IMG/VR virus record: IMGVR_UViG_3300050120_000442
Location: 1-63,886 of that record
Source: a virus
Length of the DNA: 63,886 nucleotides
Strand: one strand, 5' to 3'
In this document: positions 25,335-33,364 of the stretch, one piece after another
Layout: each line of letters opens with the position of its first letter
Numbering within the stretch: position 1 is the stretch's first letter
Program-made: the position numbers and the translations under genes
Notes under the pieces: generated by a model
Database searches by the model: none
What the model was told of the DNA's origin: nothing
The model's input: the letters and a program-made list of their open reading frames with translations, nothing else

Positions 25335-25819
25335 ACGGCTATCTGGGCGTCTTCTTCAATCCCGGCCAGGGCTCTCGCGGCCTCACGCCACAGGATGCTG
25401 TGATCCTGCCCGTCCAGGGACCGCCAACCGTCCCGCACGGGGCCTTCTACGACCCCGCGCAGGCGGTGAATGGCCGCTGCGCCATCATGGGAACCTTCTC
25501 TGGAGAAGTGGCGCCTACCGAGACGCGCGCCTTCCTGGAGACCGGGGAGCACGATCGAAACTATTCCGAAACCCACTGCGTCGATGTCAGTGGGGCCACC
25601 CCTGTCCTAGTTGAAGCCCTCCCGATGACGGCGATCTGGGACCAGGTCACGCAGACCCTATCGGGATTGCCCGAGCCGTGTCTGATCTGGATCGACGGGG
25701 TGTTCCTGGAGACCTGCACGGACGGGATGGCTACCTTCGGCGGCCTGTTGCACGGCTCCTACAAGCTTCAGGTCCGCGCTGTCGGCTTCACCCCCAAGAC
25801 TTTCGCGGTGACGGTGTGA
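25331..25819 (+). CDS. Tail-associated protein of unknown function
   Basis: A 162-residue protein whose ATG overlaps the stop of the tail-tip gene. The sequence is mixed alpha/beta with no recognisable family. The C-terminal strand block (PCLIWIDGVFLETCTDG...HGSYKLQVRAVGFTPKTFAVTV) has the look of a PEGA or carboxypeptidase-regulatory-like beta-sandwich, which would fit a virion surface or fibre-attachment role. Confidence 0.5.
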   Translation: MNGYLGVFFNPGQGSRGLTPQDAVILPVQGPPTVPHGAFYDPAQAVNGRCAIMGTFSGEVAPTETRAFLETGEHDRNYSETHCVDVSGATPVLVEALPMTAIWDQVTQTLSGLPEPCLIWIDGVFLETCTDGMATFGGLLHGSYKLQVRAVGFTPKTFAVTV

Positions 25820-26025
25820 CCGACTACAGCGGCCATAGACCCGACCACAAGATCAAGCGCCAAGACGCCTTTGAAGCCGAAGGTCTGACCGCGCTCGAAC
25901 TCCTGGACGCCATTCTCAGCGACATCGACCCCAAGTGCCTGGGGCCGAACGGCTTAGCCGTGCTCGCCAAGCGCCAGGCCATCAAGGCACGCATCCCTAA
26001 ACCCTCGGAGATCAAGACCAAATGA
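25816..26025 (+). CDS. Small tail-region protein
   Basis: A 69-residue, helix-rich and charged protein (DAFEAEGLTALELLDAILSD, then LAVLAKRQAIKARIPKPSEI). The GTG at 25816 overlaps the previous stop (GTGA), and the ATGA overlap with the next gene at the other end marks it as translated in the same chain. No family is recognised. Confidence 0.5.
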   Translation: MTDYSGHRPDHKIKRQDAFEAEGLTALELLDAILSDIDPKCLGPNGLAVLAKRQAIKARIPKPSEIKTK

Positions 26026-26294
26026 CGACCCCTCTCGAAGACGCCATGGCCGCCCACAAAGCCGCTACCGATACCATCGCAAAGATCCCGCAAGCGGACG
26101 TCCTGGCCAAGCTCAACGATCTGCTGAGTGCCGATGCGTTCACCAGCGCCTTGGTGGAAATGGAGCCGCTCTTGCGCGTGGCGCCGCAAGGCACCGTTCA
26201 GCAGTCCCTGGTCAACATGATCACCAGCGCGCGCACGGCCGTCGAGGCCGTGAAGCAGGCACAGGCTGCGGCCGTCGCCCCCACCAAAGCCTGA
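26022..26294 (+). CDS. Small helical tail-region protein
   Basis: A 90-residue, almost entirely helical and Ala-rich protein (AHKAATDTIAKIPQADVLAKLNDLL). It may be a coiled-coil chaperone or fibre-assembly factor. It overlaps the previous gene by ATGA and is followed 14 bases later by another small gene. No family is recognised. Confidence 0.5.
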   Translation: MTTPLEDAMAAHKAATDTIAKIPQADVLAKLNDLLSADAFTSALVEMEPLLRVAPQGTVQQSLVNMITSARTAVEAVKQAQAAAVAPTKA

Positions 26295-26308
26295 ATCGGA
26301 GAACCTGA

Positions 26309-26848
26309 ATGACGACCTCGGATAACCCCACCTTCCTCGCCGCGATGACTCCGCTCTGGCATCAGCTCGGAGCCGGGGCGTTGTCCGAGGCCGACTTCAT
26401 GACGGCCGCCGAACCCGTCCTGGATGCCTGGGGCGGTTCGGACCTGCTGTCGAACCGCGCCCTATCCAAGCTGATCGTGGACACCATGGGGCGGGTTCAG
26501 AATACGCTGATGCTCCCCATCATCATCGAAGGATCGGCGGGGCCGGGGGAGCGGGTGTTCACCCAGTTCATCACGGCCAGCGGTATCCTGAGCCCGTCGA
26601 TCTGCGGCGGCCGGGTGTTGAACCTGCCGACTGAGACTTGGGTATTGACCCTGAAGAAGTGGTCGGCAACCGGCGGCGGGTTCGTGGATTGGGGGACCGT
26701 CACCGTCTCCACGGCCGGCGTGGTCGCCGTCTCGATCCCTGATCCGCAATTGATCGCGGGAGATCTGCTTGCCGGTTTCGCCCCGGCCACCCAGGACGCC
26801 ACGTTCGCCAATTTCTTCGGCGCCCTGACCGGCAGCGACGTGCTGTAA
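26309..26848 (+). CDS. Tail-region protein of unknown function
   Basis: A 179-residue protein with an N-terminal helical half and a C-terminal strand-rich half (GFVDWGTVTVSTAGVVAVSI). It is not recognised. It lies among fibre-associated genes, and the untranslated gap that follows (26849-26909) holds two or three degenerate operator copies. Confidence 0.5.
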   Translation: MTTSDNPTFLAAMTPLWHQLGAGALSEADFMTAAEPVLDAWGGSDLLSNRALSKLIVDTMGRVQNTLMLPIIIEGSAGPGERVFTQFITASGILSPSICGGRVLNLPTETWVLTLKKWSATGGGFVDWGTVTVSTAGVVAVSIPDPQLIAGDLLAGFAPATQDATFANFFGALTGSDVL

Positions 26849-26851
26849 TAA

Positions 26852-26885
26852 TCAACCAAATAGTATATCATCAACCAAAACGTAA
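26852..26885. promoter_or_regulatory. Tandem degenerate operator copies
   Basis: TCAAC-CAAAT-AGTAT (26852-26866) and TCAAC-CAAAA-CGTAA (26871-26885) with intact left halves 19 bases apart, in the AT-rich gap before the fibre-associated gene at 26910. Confidence 0.5.
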
Positions 26886-26909
26886 TTCCAACCCAACCGG
26901 AGACGACAC

Positions 26910-27338
26910 ATGGCTAAGAGTTCCACGTTCGACAACGACTTCCTGAAGCTCATCTTCAACGCGACTCCGATCGCCAACCTGGCCGACAACGCGGCCAGCT
27001 CGCCGTTGACCAACCTCTATATCTCACTCCACACTGCCGACCCGACCGCTGCCGGCACCCAGTCGTCCAACGAAGCGACCTACACCGGCTACGCCCGCGT
27101 CTCCACCGCCCGCACCACGGGCGCCTGGACTGTCACCGGCGCCAGCGTGTCACCCGTCTCCAATATCACCTTCCCCCCCTGCACCGCCGGCTCCAGTTCG
27201 GTAACCTACATGGGCGTGGGCGTTGCCTCCACCGGCGCGACCAAGCTGCTGTGGTCCGGGCCTGTGTCTCCGACGATCGCTGTCACAGCCGGCGTCACGC
27301 CGCTAATCAGCACCGCCACGACCATCGGCGAGGCCTAA
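26910..27338 (+). CDS. Phage tail fibre-like protein (Gp80-type domain)
   Basis: A 142-residue protein with the widespread phage signature LYISLHTADPTAAGTQSSNEATYTGYARV (quoted here in parts: LYISLHTADP and TYTGYARV), followed by beta strands and ending in a Thr-rich tail. Proteins with this signature are found next to fibre genes and are predicted virion components of the tail tip. It precedes the large fibre gene by 28 bases. Confidence 0.65.
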   Translation: MAKSSTFDNDFLKLIFNATPIANLADNAASSPLTNLYISLHTADPTAAGTQSSNEATYTGYARVSTARTTGAWTVTGASVSPVSNITFPPCTAGSSSVTYMGVGVASTGATKLLWSGPVSPTIAVTAGVTPLISTATTIGEA

Positions 27339-27366
27339 GTCAAACCACCAACCCAGGAGTAGTTAG

Positions 27367-29835
27367 ATGGCAACGCGCTACTGGGTTGGTGGGACCGGCA
27401 CTTGGGACGCCTCAACGACCACGCACTGGTCAGCTACGTCCGGCGGCTCGGGAGGGGCTACCGCCCCCACTTCTACCGACGACGCTGTCTTCGATAGCGC
27501 CTCGAACGCGACCGCCTACACCGTCAACCCCAGTTCAGGGGTGTGCGCGAACCTCACCATGGCGGCCCCCGCATCGGGGTCTGTCACGCTCGCTAATGGC
27601 GCGCTCGCGATCTCGGCCAGTGTGGCGCTCGCGGTAAGCGGAGTCGTTACGACGGCTACCTTGACCCTTACATCAACATCTACCGGCAACACGATCACCA
27701 CCAACGGGATCACGGTCGGACCGCTCACGTTTGACGGCGTCGGCGGGGGTTGGACCCTTTCGGGTAATGTGGTCAGCAGCGGCGAGGTCAACCTCAATAA
27801 TGGTGCGCTGAGTCTAGGAAACAATAACCTAACCTGTACCGACGTGCGGACCAGCAACTCCAATACCCGAAGCATCGCATTCGGTGTCGGCGGCATATAT
27901 TTAACAGGCAGCAGCAACACTGCCATATTCTACGCAAACACCGCCACGGGGCTGACGCTTACCGGAAGCAAGAACGTATACCTCACCTATTCAGGGTCGG
28001 TAGGTACGCGGTCGATCAATTGGGGTGTGAATGGCGGGACCGTCTCCAACGCCCTCAACGTCTTTGTGACAGGGGGAACCGACACAATCGACGTTGCTAT
28101 GAGCCAGATAGCCAGTCTCGACCTGACAGGCTTCTCCGGGACTATCACAGCAGGGGCAGCCACGACCACTGTGTACGGAAATCTCGTCGTGCCGGCGGCA
28201 GTGACATCCACTGTTGTAGGCGGGAATAATAAGGGCCTGACGTTTGCTCCCCCGACCGGAACAACAGCCACCATCACGACAAACGGTGTCGTAGTTGGCT
28301 TCGCAGTGATGATAAACGGCGCGGGCGCTGTCCAGCTCGCCGGGGACCTATCCCTAAACACTGCCCACACGCTGACCCTGACAGCCGGTACGTTCGATGC
28401 GAACGGCTACAATGTCACCACGGGGATATTCTCATCACCAGGTAGTAGCGCCCGAACCCTGCTGATGGGTAGCGGAACTTGGACGATCACTGGCAGCAGC
28501 ACCTCGGCCTGGGGTGTCGCGGCGACGGGACTAACCATCACCCCAGGCACGTCGCTCATCGACATGACCTCGGCCAGCGCCAAGACGTTCGCGGGCGGCG
28601 GCCTGACCTACTACAACGTCCGCCAGGGCGGCCTCGGCACGCTGACGATCACCGGCAACAACGCATTCAACGACATCAAGAACAACGCCCAGCCGGCGAG
28701 CATCCTGTTTACGCCAAGCGCTACTCAGACCATCGCGAACCTCGCTCTGGCCGGAACTTCTGGGAACCTGATCACCCTCGACACCACTACGGGGGCCGGG
28801 ACGTTCACGCTCAGTTCCCCGTCCGGCCTGCGCTCTGTCTCCTACTGTTCGATCACCAGGTCCACGGCCTCTGGTGGGGCGACATGGTACGCCCGCGCGA
28901 TAGATGGCAACGTCGATGGCGGCAGCAACACCGGCTGGGTATTTTCGGCAATCTCCATCGCCGCGGTCGTAGGGTCATCATCTGTCGCGGGGGTTGGCGT
29001 TGCCCAGGTGGTCACCACAGGCACGGTAACCGGCTGCGGCACCCTCGCGGGCGTCGGCCAGTCCGTCGCTATTGCCACCGGGACGATCACGGGTAGCGGC
29101 ACCGTTGCCGGGGTCGGTGGCTCGACCGCCGCAACCAGGGGCGTCGCGGCTGGCAACAGCACCGTGAGCGGGGTCGGCATCACCCTCGGCGTTTCGGTCG
29201 GCACCCTCGCGGGCAACAGCACCGTCGCCGCTGTCGGTCACTCCACCGCCGAAGCAGCAGGCACACTGGTCGGCTCTAGTTCGGTGGTCGGGAACGACGC
29301 GGCCACGGGCGTAATGGTCGGCACGCTCACGGGCATGTCGTCAGTGGTTGGCAGCATCACCGCGCTCACGCCAACCGTTGGGAACGTGCTCGGGACTAGT
29401 TCAGTTGCGGCCATCGGAGCGTCCACGGCCCTGTCTACGGGATCGCTGACGGGGGCTGCAAACGTGGTTGGCGTCGGGCAGTCTTTCGCCGTGTCCACCG
29501 GCATTATGATCGGGGGCGGCACCCTGGCCGGCGCCGGCCGATCGACCGCCGTATCGGTCGGCTCGCTCACCGGCATCAGCACGGTTGCGGGCACCGGGCA
29601 GGCCAACGCGCTATCTACCGGCGCGATCCTTGGCCTGGGTACGATCGCTGGCGCGATCACCGCAGAGATCTTCACCACGGGCACCCTGACCGGGTCGTCG
29701 TTCCTCAACGGCTACGAGCACGCTATCGCGACGATGACCGGCACCCTGACGGGCGGCAGCGTTCTCTTCGCTCGAACACGCGGCCGAAACAGCCATTACA
29801 CCATGCGGCGACTCTCGATCGCCCGAACCGCCTGA
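27367..29835 (+). CDS. Large beta-repeat tail fibre or adhesin
   Basis: An 822-residue Ser/Thr/Gly/Val-rich protein. The N-terminus (RYWVGGTGTWDASTTTHWS) is the common head of phage beta-helical fibre proteins. Residues 60-520 read as successive short strands (TLTLTSTSTGNTITTNG and so on) typical of a beta-solenoid. From about residue 540 to 790 there are roughly ten imperfect repeats of about 22 residues with core GTLTGSSTVAGVG, giving a second repetitive shaft. The last 30 residues are basic (RTRGRNSHYTMRRL). It has no visible catalytic motif, so receptor binding is the likeliest role. Local base composition at 27800-28400 is less GC-rich than in the flanking genes, which suggests a different origin for that segment. 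Confidence 0.75.
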   Translation: MATRYWVGGTGTWDASTTTHWSATSGGSGGATAPTSTDDAVFDSASNATAYTVNPSSGVCANLTMAAPASGSVTLANGALAISASVALAVSGVVTTATLTLTSTSTGNTITTNGITVGPLTFDGVGGGWTLSGNVVSSGEVNLNNGALSLGNNNLTCTDVRTSNSNTRSIAFGVGGIYLTGSSNTAIFYANTATGLTLTGSKNVYLTYSGSVGTRSINWGVNGGTVSNALNVFVTGGTDTIDVAMSQIASLDLTGFSGTITAGAATTTVYGNLVVPAAVTSTVVGGNNKGLTFAPPTGTTATITTNGVVVGFAVMINGAGAVQLAGDLSLNTAHTLTLTAGTFDANGYNVTTGIFSSPGSSARTLLMGSGTWTITGSSTSAWGVAATGLTITPGTSLIDMTSASAKTFAGGGLTYYNVRQGGLGTLTITGNNAFNDIKNNAQPASILFTPSATQTIANLALAGTSGNLITLDTTTGAGTFTLSSPSGLRSVSYCSITRSTASGGATWYARAIDGNVDGGSNTGWVFSAISIAAVVGSSSVAGVGVAQVVTTGTVTGCGTLAGVGQSVAIATGTITGSGTVAGVGGSTAATRGVAAGNSTVSGVGITLGVSVGTLAGNSTVAAVGHSTAEAAGTLVGSSSVVGNDAATGVMVGTLTGMSSVVGSITALTPTVGNVLGTSSVAAIGASTALSTGSLTGAANVVGVGQSFAVSTGIMIGGGTLAGAGRSTAVSVGSLTGISTVAGTGQANALSTGAILGLGTIAGAITAEIFTTGTLTGSSFLNGYEHAIATMTGTLTGGSVLFARTRGRNSHYTMRRLSIARTA

Positions 29836-29879
29836 CCCCCTATCAGGTGTTGCCGCAAAATCAACCCCGTGCTACATAA

Positions 29880-29894
29880 TCAACCGTCTGTTGA
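29880..29894. promoter_or_regulatory. Operator palindrome TCAAC-N5-GTTGA (exact), lysis cassette leader
   Basis: Exact copy with spacer CGTCT, 18 bases upstream of the endolysin ATG; a TCAAC half-site lies at 29861-29865. It is placed to keep lysis genes silent in a lysogen. Confidence 0.72.
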
Positions 29895-29912
29895 TTTTAG
29901 ATCGGGACCTTG

Positions 29913-30434
29913 ATGCTCGGCAATTACGACCCGTCCGAAGCCCTGGTCATCGCCGACGAAGGTTCGGCCTTCACGAATAACCCAAAAGATGCAGGCGGCC
30001 CCACACGCTACGGCGTCACCATGATCGCCCTGGCCGACTTCCTCGGGCGCCCGGTATCGATCGCCGAAGTCCAGGCGCTCACCCCCGACTCCGTCAAACC
30101 GATCTACAAGGCCAACTATTGGACCGCCGTGCGCGGCGACGAACTGCCTGCCGGCGTGGACTACTTCCTGTTTGACGCCGCCGTCCAGCACGGTCGGGGC
30201 AGGGCGGTGCGGTTCCTGCAGAGCGCCCTGTTGGTGGATGCTGATGGCGACTTCGGCGACAAGACCAAGCGCGCCCTCGACGGCATCAGCGACACCGTCA
30301 TGCTTATCACGCGGCTTAGCCAAATCCGGCGCGCCTTCTACCAGGGCATTCCCTCCTTCGACACCTTCGGCAAGGGCTGGACGGCCCGGCTGGCGCGCGT
30401 CACCGCGACTTCCACCAACTGGGCAAGGAACTGA
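29913..30434 (+). CDS. Endolysin, glycoside hydrolase family 108-like muramidase
   Basis: A 173-residue cell-wall hydrolase. The N-terminal VIADEGSAFTNNPKDAGG...RYGVT carries the catalytic Glu (E16) and the NDPxDxGG-like signature of GH108 N-acetylmuramidases; the C-terminal two thirds (FDAAVQHGRGRAVRFLQSALLVDADGDFG) match the peptidoglycan-binding region of the same family. No signal peptide is seen, so it needs a holin. ATG 29913 is preferred over an in-frame TTG at 29910. A perfect operator palindrome (29880-29894) lies just upstream, consistent with control of lysis. Confidence 0.88.
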   Translation: MLGNYDPSEALVIADEGSAFTNNPKDAGGPTRYGVTMIALADFLGRPVSIAEVQALTPDSVKPIYKANYWTAVRGDELPAGVDYFLFDAAVQHGRGRAVRFLQSALLVDADGDFGDKTKRALDGISDTVMLITRLSQIRRAFYQGIPSFDTFGKGWTARLARVTATSTNWARN

Positions 30435-30436
30435 CC

Positions 30437-30886
30437 ATGGGCATCCTGAACGACGCCGAGGACTTGAGCGGCGGAATCCTCTGGAAGGCTGGCGCGGTTG
30501 CGGGCGGCGTGGCGGCCGTGGTGCTGGGCATCGCGCTCACCGTGTCGAACGTCGAGAAGGGTCACCTTCAGAAGGACTACGACAAGGTCGAGCTGACGAT
30601 CAGCGATCCGCACACGGGTTACCTGGTGCAACTCGCCCAGAGCCGGACCAACGTGGATACTCTGACGGTCCAGGTGAACTCGCAGAACGACCGGATCAAC
30701 GCCATCTCGGCCGCCGACTCGGCCCGGATCGCCGCGCTGACACTGGCCGTCGATACGGCCAACCAAGCGGCGGCCGTGAGCCACTCCAAGATGCTGGCCG
30801 TCATGTCGGCCCCGCTCACCGCAGCGACCGCCTGCGGCCAGTACGACGAGGTCGATGCCCGCGTCCTGAGCCTGCTTCCCCAGTGA
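30437..30886 (+). CDS. Inner-membrane spanin-like protein
   Basis: A 149-residue protein with an N-terminal transmembrane helix (about residues 17-38, GAVAGGVAAVVLGIALTVS) followed by a periplasmic coiled coil (TNVDTLTVQVNSQNDRINAI). This is the topology of an i-spanin (Rz-like). It follows the endolysin by two bases and precedes a small lipoprotein gene, which fits a two-component spanin. A holin is the alternative. Confidence 0.6.
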   Translation: MGILNDAEDLSGGILWKAGAVAGGVAAVVLGIALTVSNVEKGHLQKDYDKVELTISDPHTGYLVQLAQSRTNVDTLTVQVNSQNDRINAISAADSARIAALTLAVDTANQAAAVSHSKMLAVMSAPLTAATACGQYDEVDARVLSLLPQ

Positions 30887-31062
30887 GTCAAAAGTTCCTG
30901 CTCAGCGCCGATCTCAAGGATACTCCAGGCCGGGTGAAGCTGACGTTCCTGGAGATAACCGTCGAGTACGCCCCGAACAACCGGGACTTCGACGCGCGTC
31001 CGTTCAACCTCCTGGATGCTGATCACCCGATCGTCCAGGTCATCAAGGAATCCTTCAAATGA
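30883..31062 (+). CDS. Small lysis-cassette protein
   Basis: A 59-residue protein beginning at GTG 30883, overlapping the previous stop (GTGA) and the next start (ATGA). It is a short beta-rich sequence (KVKLTFLEITVEYAP-like) without a membrane segment or known motif. The tight overlaps on both sides are the main evidence that it is translated. Confidence 0.45.
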   Translation: MSQKFLLSADLKDTPGRVKLTFLEITVEYAPNNRDFDARPFNLLDADHPIVQVIKESFK

Positions 31063-31367
31063 AGCGCCTTCTCATCGCCGCGGCATCAGTCGGTCTGCTG
31101 CTGGGCGCCTGCGTGGCGACTCCCTCGCCCGCGCCCCCCACGGAAATTGTGACGCAGGACGTGGACAAGCCTGTCGCCGCGTCCTGCGTGCCACCGAACG
31201 TCGGTCCAGCGCCGACAGGTTATGCTGACGACCCGACCGCCATGCGGGCCGCGAAGTCGGGCGCCGCGCGCTATGACCTCTCCGTCCAGGGCAGTTCGGA
31301 CAAAACCGACCGCCTGAACACTATTGAGCCCGTGCTCGAAGCCTGCCGCAAGGCGGGCGCCAAATGA
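31059..31367 (+). CDS. Small lipoprotein, candidate o-spanin (Rz1-like)
   Basis: A 102-residue protein with a lipoprotein signal peptide: basic MKRLL, a hydrophobic core and lipobox LLGAC with acceptor Cys17, followed by a Pro-rich stretch (TPSPAPPTE). It is the natural outer-membrane partner for the coiled-coil protein two genes upstream, as in Rz/Rz1 systems. The Pro-rich region and size are right, but the C-terminal part is longer than in classical Rz1. Confidence 0.6.
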   Translation: MKRLLIAAASVGLLLGACVATPSPAPPTEIVTQDVDKPVAASCVPPNVGPAPTGYADDPTAMRAAKSGAARYDLSVQGSSDKTDRLNTIEPVLEACRKAGAK

Positions 31368-31693
31368 CCCAGGATACCGCCGACCAGGCCCTTCAGGTTG
31401 CCCAGAGCGCCATCACCCGGATCGACAATCACGAAGAGATTTGCGCGATCCAACTCGCCGCCATCCTCGCCAAGATCGGCGAGCTAAAGAAGGTGATGGC
31501 CTGGAGCGCCGGGATCGTGGCGTCGGTTGTGCTGACCTCGCTCGGCTGGACCGTCGTCTACATCGTGACGTCCAAGGATAACCACGATCACCAGCTCGAA
31601 GCGCAGATCGCCGTGCTGCAGGGCCGCCCGCCCGTCTTCATCGCCCAGGGCAACGGCGACACCACAACCGTCACCCCCCTCAAGCCCCGCTAA
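31364..31693 (+). CDS. Holin-like single-span membrane protein
   Basis: A 109-residue protein with an N-terminal amphipathic helical region, one strong transmembrane helix (about residues 45-68, MAWSAGIVASVVLTSLGWTVVYIV) and a polar tail. Size, topology and position in the lysis cassette fit a holin of the XhlA-like or pinholin type. No family-specific residue pattern was found, so this is inference from context. Confidence 0.55.
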   Translation: MTQDTADQALQVAQSAITRIDNHEEICAIQLAAILAKIGELKKVMAWSAGIVASVVLTSLGWTVVYIVTSKDNHDHQLEAQIAVLQGRPPVFIAQGNGDTTTVTPLKPR

Positions 31694-31706
31694 ACCTGGA
31701 GACTCC

Positions 31707-33023
31707 ATGGCCGCAGCGCCCTTTGCCGTAGATCCCGACTGGGCACAGTACGGCACCCCGCGCCAGGTCGAAATCCTTGCGGCGGTGATCCTGCACGGCA
31801 GCAACAAGAAGGCGGCCGACGCGCTCGGGATGGCGCGGCAAAATGTCGATAGGGTCGTCCACAAACTCAGAGCCCGTGCCCTACTGGCCATGCGTCAGGC
31901 GGCGGTCGTGCCCAAGGGAACGGCCGGCTTCGTGGCTCTCGGACTGACCACGGCCTACGACGCCGCTGGCGCGGTCAAGAGCGAGTTTCTCCGCGAAGGC
32001 CCGGCACCGGTGTTCGAGCCAGGCGGGGAGGGGGAAGGCCCGGCGCGCGACGGCACGGACGGTTACTTCATAAAGGGCGTATCCACCTACTACCGCGGTG
32101 ACGGGAGCCAAGGTGGTCAGTGGGTCAAGACGAAGGCCGACGAGGAACAACGCCTCCAGGCGATCATGGCGGCCATTGCGTCGGCCTCCGCGAAGCTCCC
32201 CCGCCTGGTACCGTTACGCGGGCCTTTGCGGACCCTGCGCTCGCTGCTGAACCTCTACGTCTTCACCGACTACCATCTGGGTATGCGGGCTTGGAGCGAA
32301 GAGGGCGGCGCCGACTGGAACATGCAGATCGCCGAAGATCTGATCGTCCGCTGCTTCCAGCAGATGGTCGCGGATGCGCCGGCCGCCAGGGTCGGCTTCA
32401 TCGCCCAGCTCGGCGACTTCCTGCACTTCGATAGCCTGCTTCCGATGACGCCCACCAGCGGCCACGTGGTCGATGCGGCGGCCCACTACGAGCAGATCAT
32501 AGATGCGGCCCTGCGGATCATGCGCCGGCTGATCGACTTCGCCCTGCAGCATCATGAGGAAGTCGTCGTGCTGGCGGCCGAGGGAAACCACGACATCACT
32601 GGCTCGATGTGGCTGCGCGTGGCCATCAAGGCACTATACGAGAACGAGCCCAGGATCACGGTGGTTCGGGCCGCCGCGCCATTCTATGCCTACGAGCATG
32701 GCAAGACGATGCTTTCGTTCCACCATGGTCACCTAGTCAAGAAGGAATCCCTGCCTCTGACCTTCGCCGCAGCCTATGCGCCGATGTGGGGGCGCACGAC
32801 CAAGCGATACGCTCACTGCGGACACTACCACCATGAGGTCACGACCAAGGAAGAGTCCGGGATGCGGGTCCATCAGCATCCGACGCTGGCGCCGAATGAT
32901 AGCCACTCAGCCCGGCACGGGTATTTCTCCCAGCGCCAGACCTCAGTGACGACATACGATGAACGATTTGGGGAAGTTGGTAAGGCCACCCTCACGCCCG
33001 AGATGCTCGCCGACGCTATCTAA
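31707..33023 (+). CDS. HTH-metallophosphoesterase fusion protein
   Basis: A 438-residue protein. Residues 12-60 form a winged or sigma-like helix-turn-helix (YGTPRQVEILAAVILHGSNK, DALGMARQNVDRVV). From about residue 185 there is a calcineurin-like phosphoesterase: TDYHLG, GDFLHFD, EGNHD, HHGH and GHYHH supply the Asp, Asn and His ligands of a two-metal site in the right order. Such HTH-phosphoesterase proteins occur at the right end of the late region in several proteobacterial phages, with unknown substrate. The HTH suggests that the phosphatase or nuclease acts on DNA or is targeted to it. Its stop overlaps the stop of a leftward gene. Confidence 0.8.
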   Translation: MAAAPFAVDPDWAQYGTPRQVEILAAVILHGSNKKAADALGMARQNVDRVVHKLRARALLAMRQAAVVPKGTAGFVALGLTTAYDAAGAVKSEFLREGPAPVFEPGGEGEGPARDGTDGYFIKGVSTYYRGDGSQGGQWVKTKADEEQRLQAIMAAIASASAKLPRLVPLRGPLRTLRSLLNLYVFTDYHLGMRAWSEEGGADWNMQIAEDLIVRCFQQMVADAPAARVGFIAQLGDFLHFDSLLPMTPTSGHVVDAAAHYEQIIDAALRIMRRLIDFALQHHEEVVVLAAEGNHDITGSMWLRVAIKALYENEPRITVVRAAAPFYAYEHGKTMLSFHHGHLVKKESLPLTFAAAYAPMWGRTTKRYAHCGHYHHEVTTKEESGMRVHQHPTLAPNDSHSARHGYFSQRQTSVTTYDERFGEVGKATLTPEMLADAI

Positions 33024-33238
33024 GCCAGGATCTCAGTGGCCAAACGGCTGAAGAAGCCCACCTCCACACCGCCGTAGCGACCGGCCTCGATCAAGGGCCT
33101 CATGATCTGTCCGAGCAGAGACGCCCCGGCTCCATTCCGCATAGCGAAGATGAGGCGTTCAGCCTCCGCATGACCCTGCTCGTTTTCGAGTTGGTACTGC
33201 GACTTCATTTCAGAAACAAATTCGTTTTTAGCAAGCAT
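33020..33238 (-). CDS. Small unknown protein convergent to the late operon
   Basis: A 72-residue helical protein (EFVSEMKSQYQLENEQGHAEAERLIFAM). No family is recognised. It is the most promoter-proximal gene leftward of an AT-rich stretch (33239-33364) that contains a perfect TTGACA on this strand overlapping an operator palindrome, so it is probably expressed from its own promoter. Its stop overlaps that of the metallophosphoesterase gene on the other strand. Confidence 0.5.
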   Translation of the reverse strand: MLAKNEFVSEMKSQYQLENEQGHAEAERLIFAMRNGAGASLLGQIMRPLIEAGRYGGVEVGFFSRLATEILA

Positions 33239-33364
33239 AACGATACTATTGCCCCCCTACAGGATTTAAGCGGAAAGACGAAAGTCTATAATCCGTAATA
33301 TAAAACATAATAACCGCAGCCATAATGAACACATAAGTTAATCATGTGTCAACCAGTGGTTGAG
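33239..33364. promoter_or_regulatory. AT-rich intergenic region with promoter and operator
   Basis: This gap between the methyltransferase stop and the small gene at 33238 is strikingly AT-rich for this genome. On the minus strand a perfect TTGACA (bases 33346-33351) overlaps the operator palindrome at 33349-33363. A TATAAT occurs on the plus strand near 33287. The segment TTAA-N7-TCAA (33338-33352) also resembles a CtrA box with one mismatch. The promoter direction is inferred as leftward. Confidence 0.5.
33349..33363. promoter_or_regulatory. Operator palindrome TCAAC-N5-GTTGA (exact)
   Basis: Exact copy with spacer CAGTG. It overlaps a TTGACA -35-like sequence on the minus strand and lies at the 3' end of the adenine methyltransferase gene. 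Confidence 0.7.
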
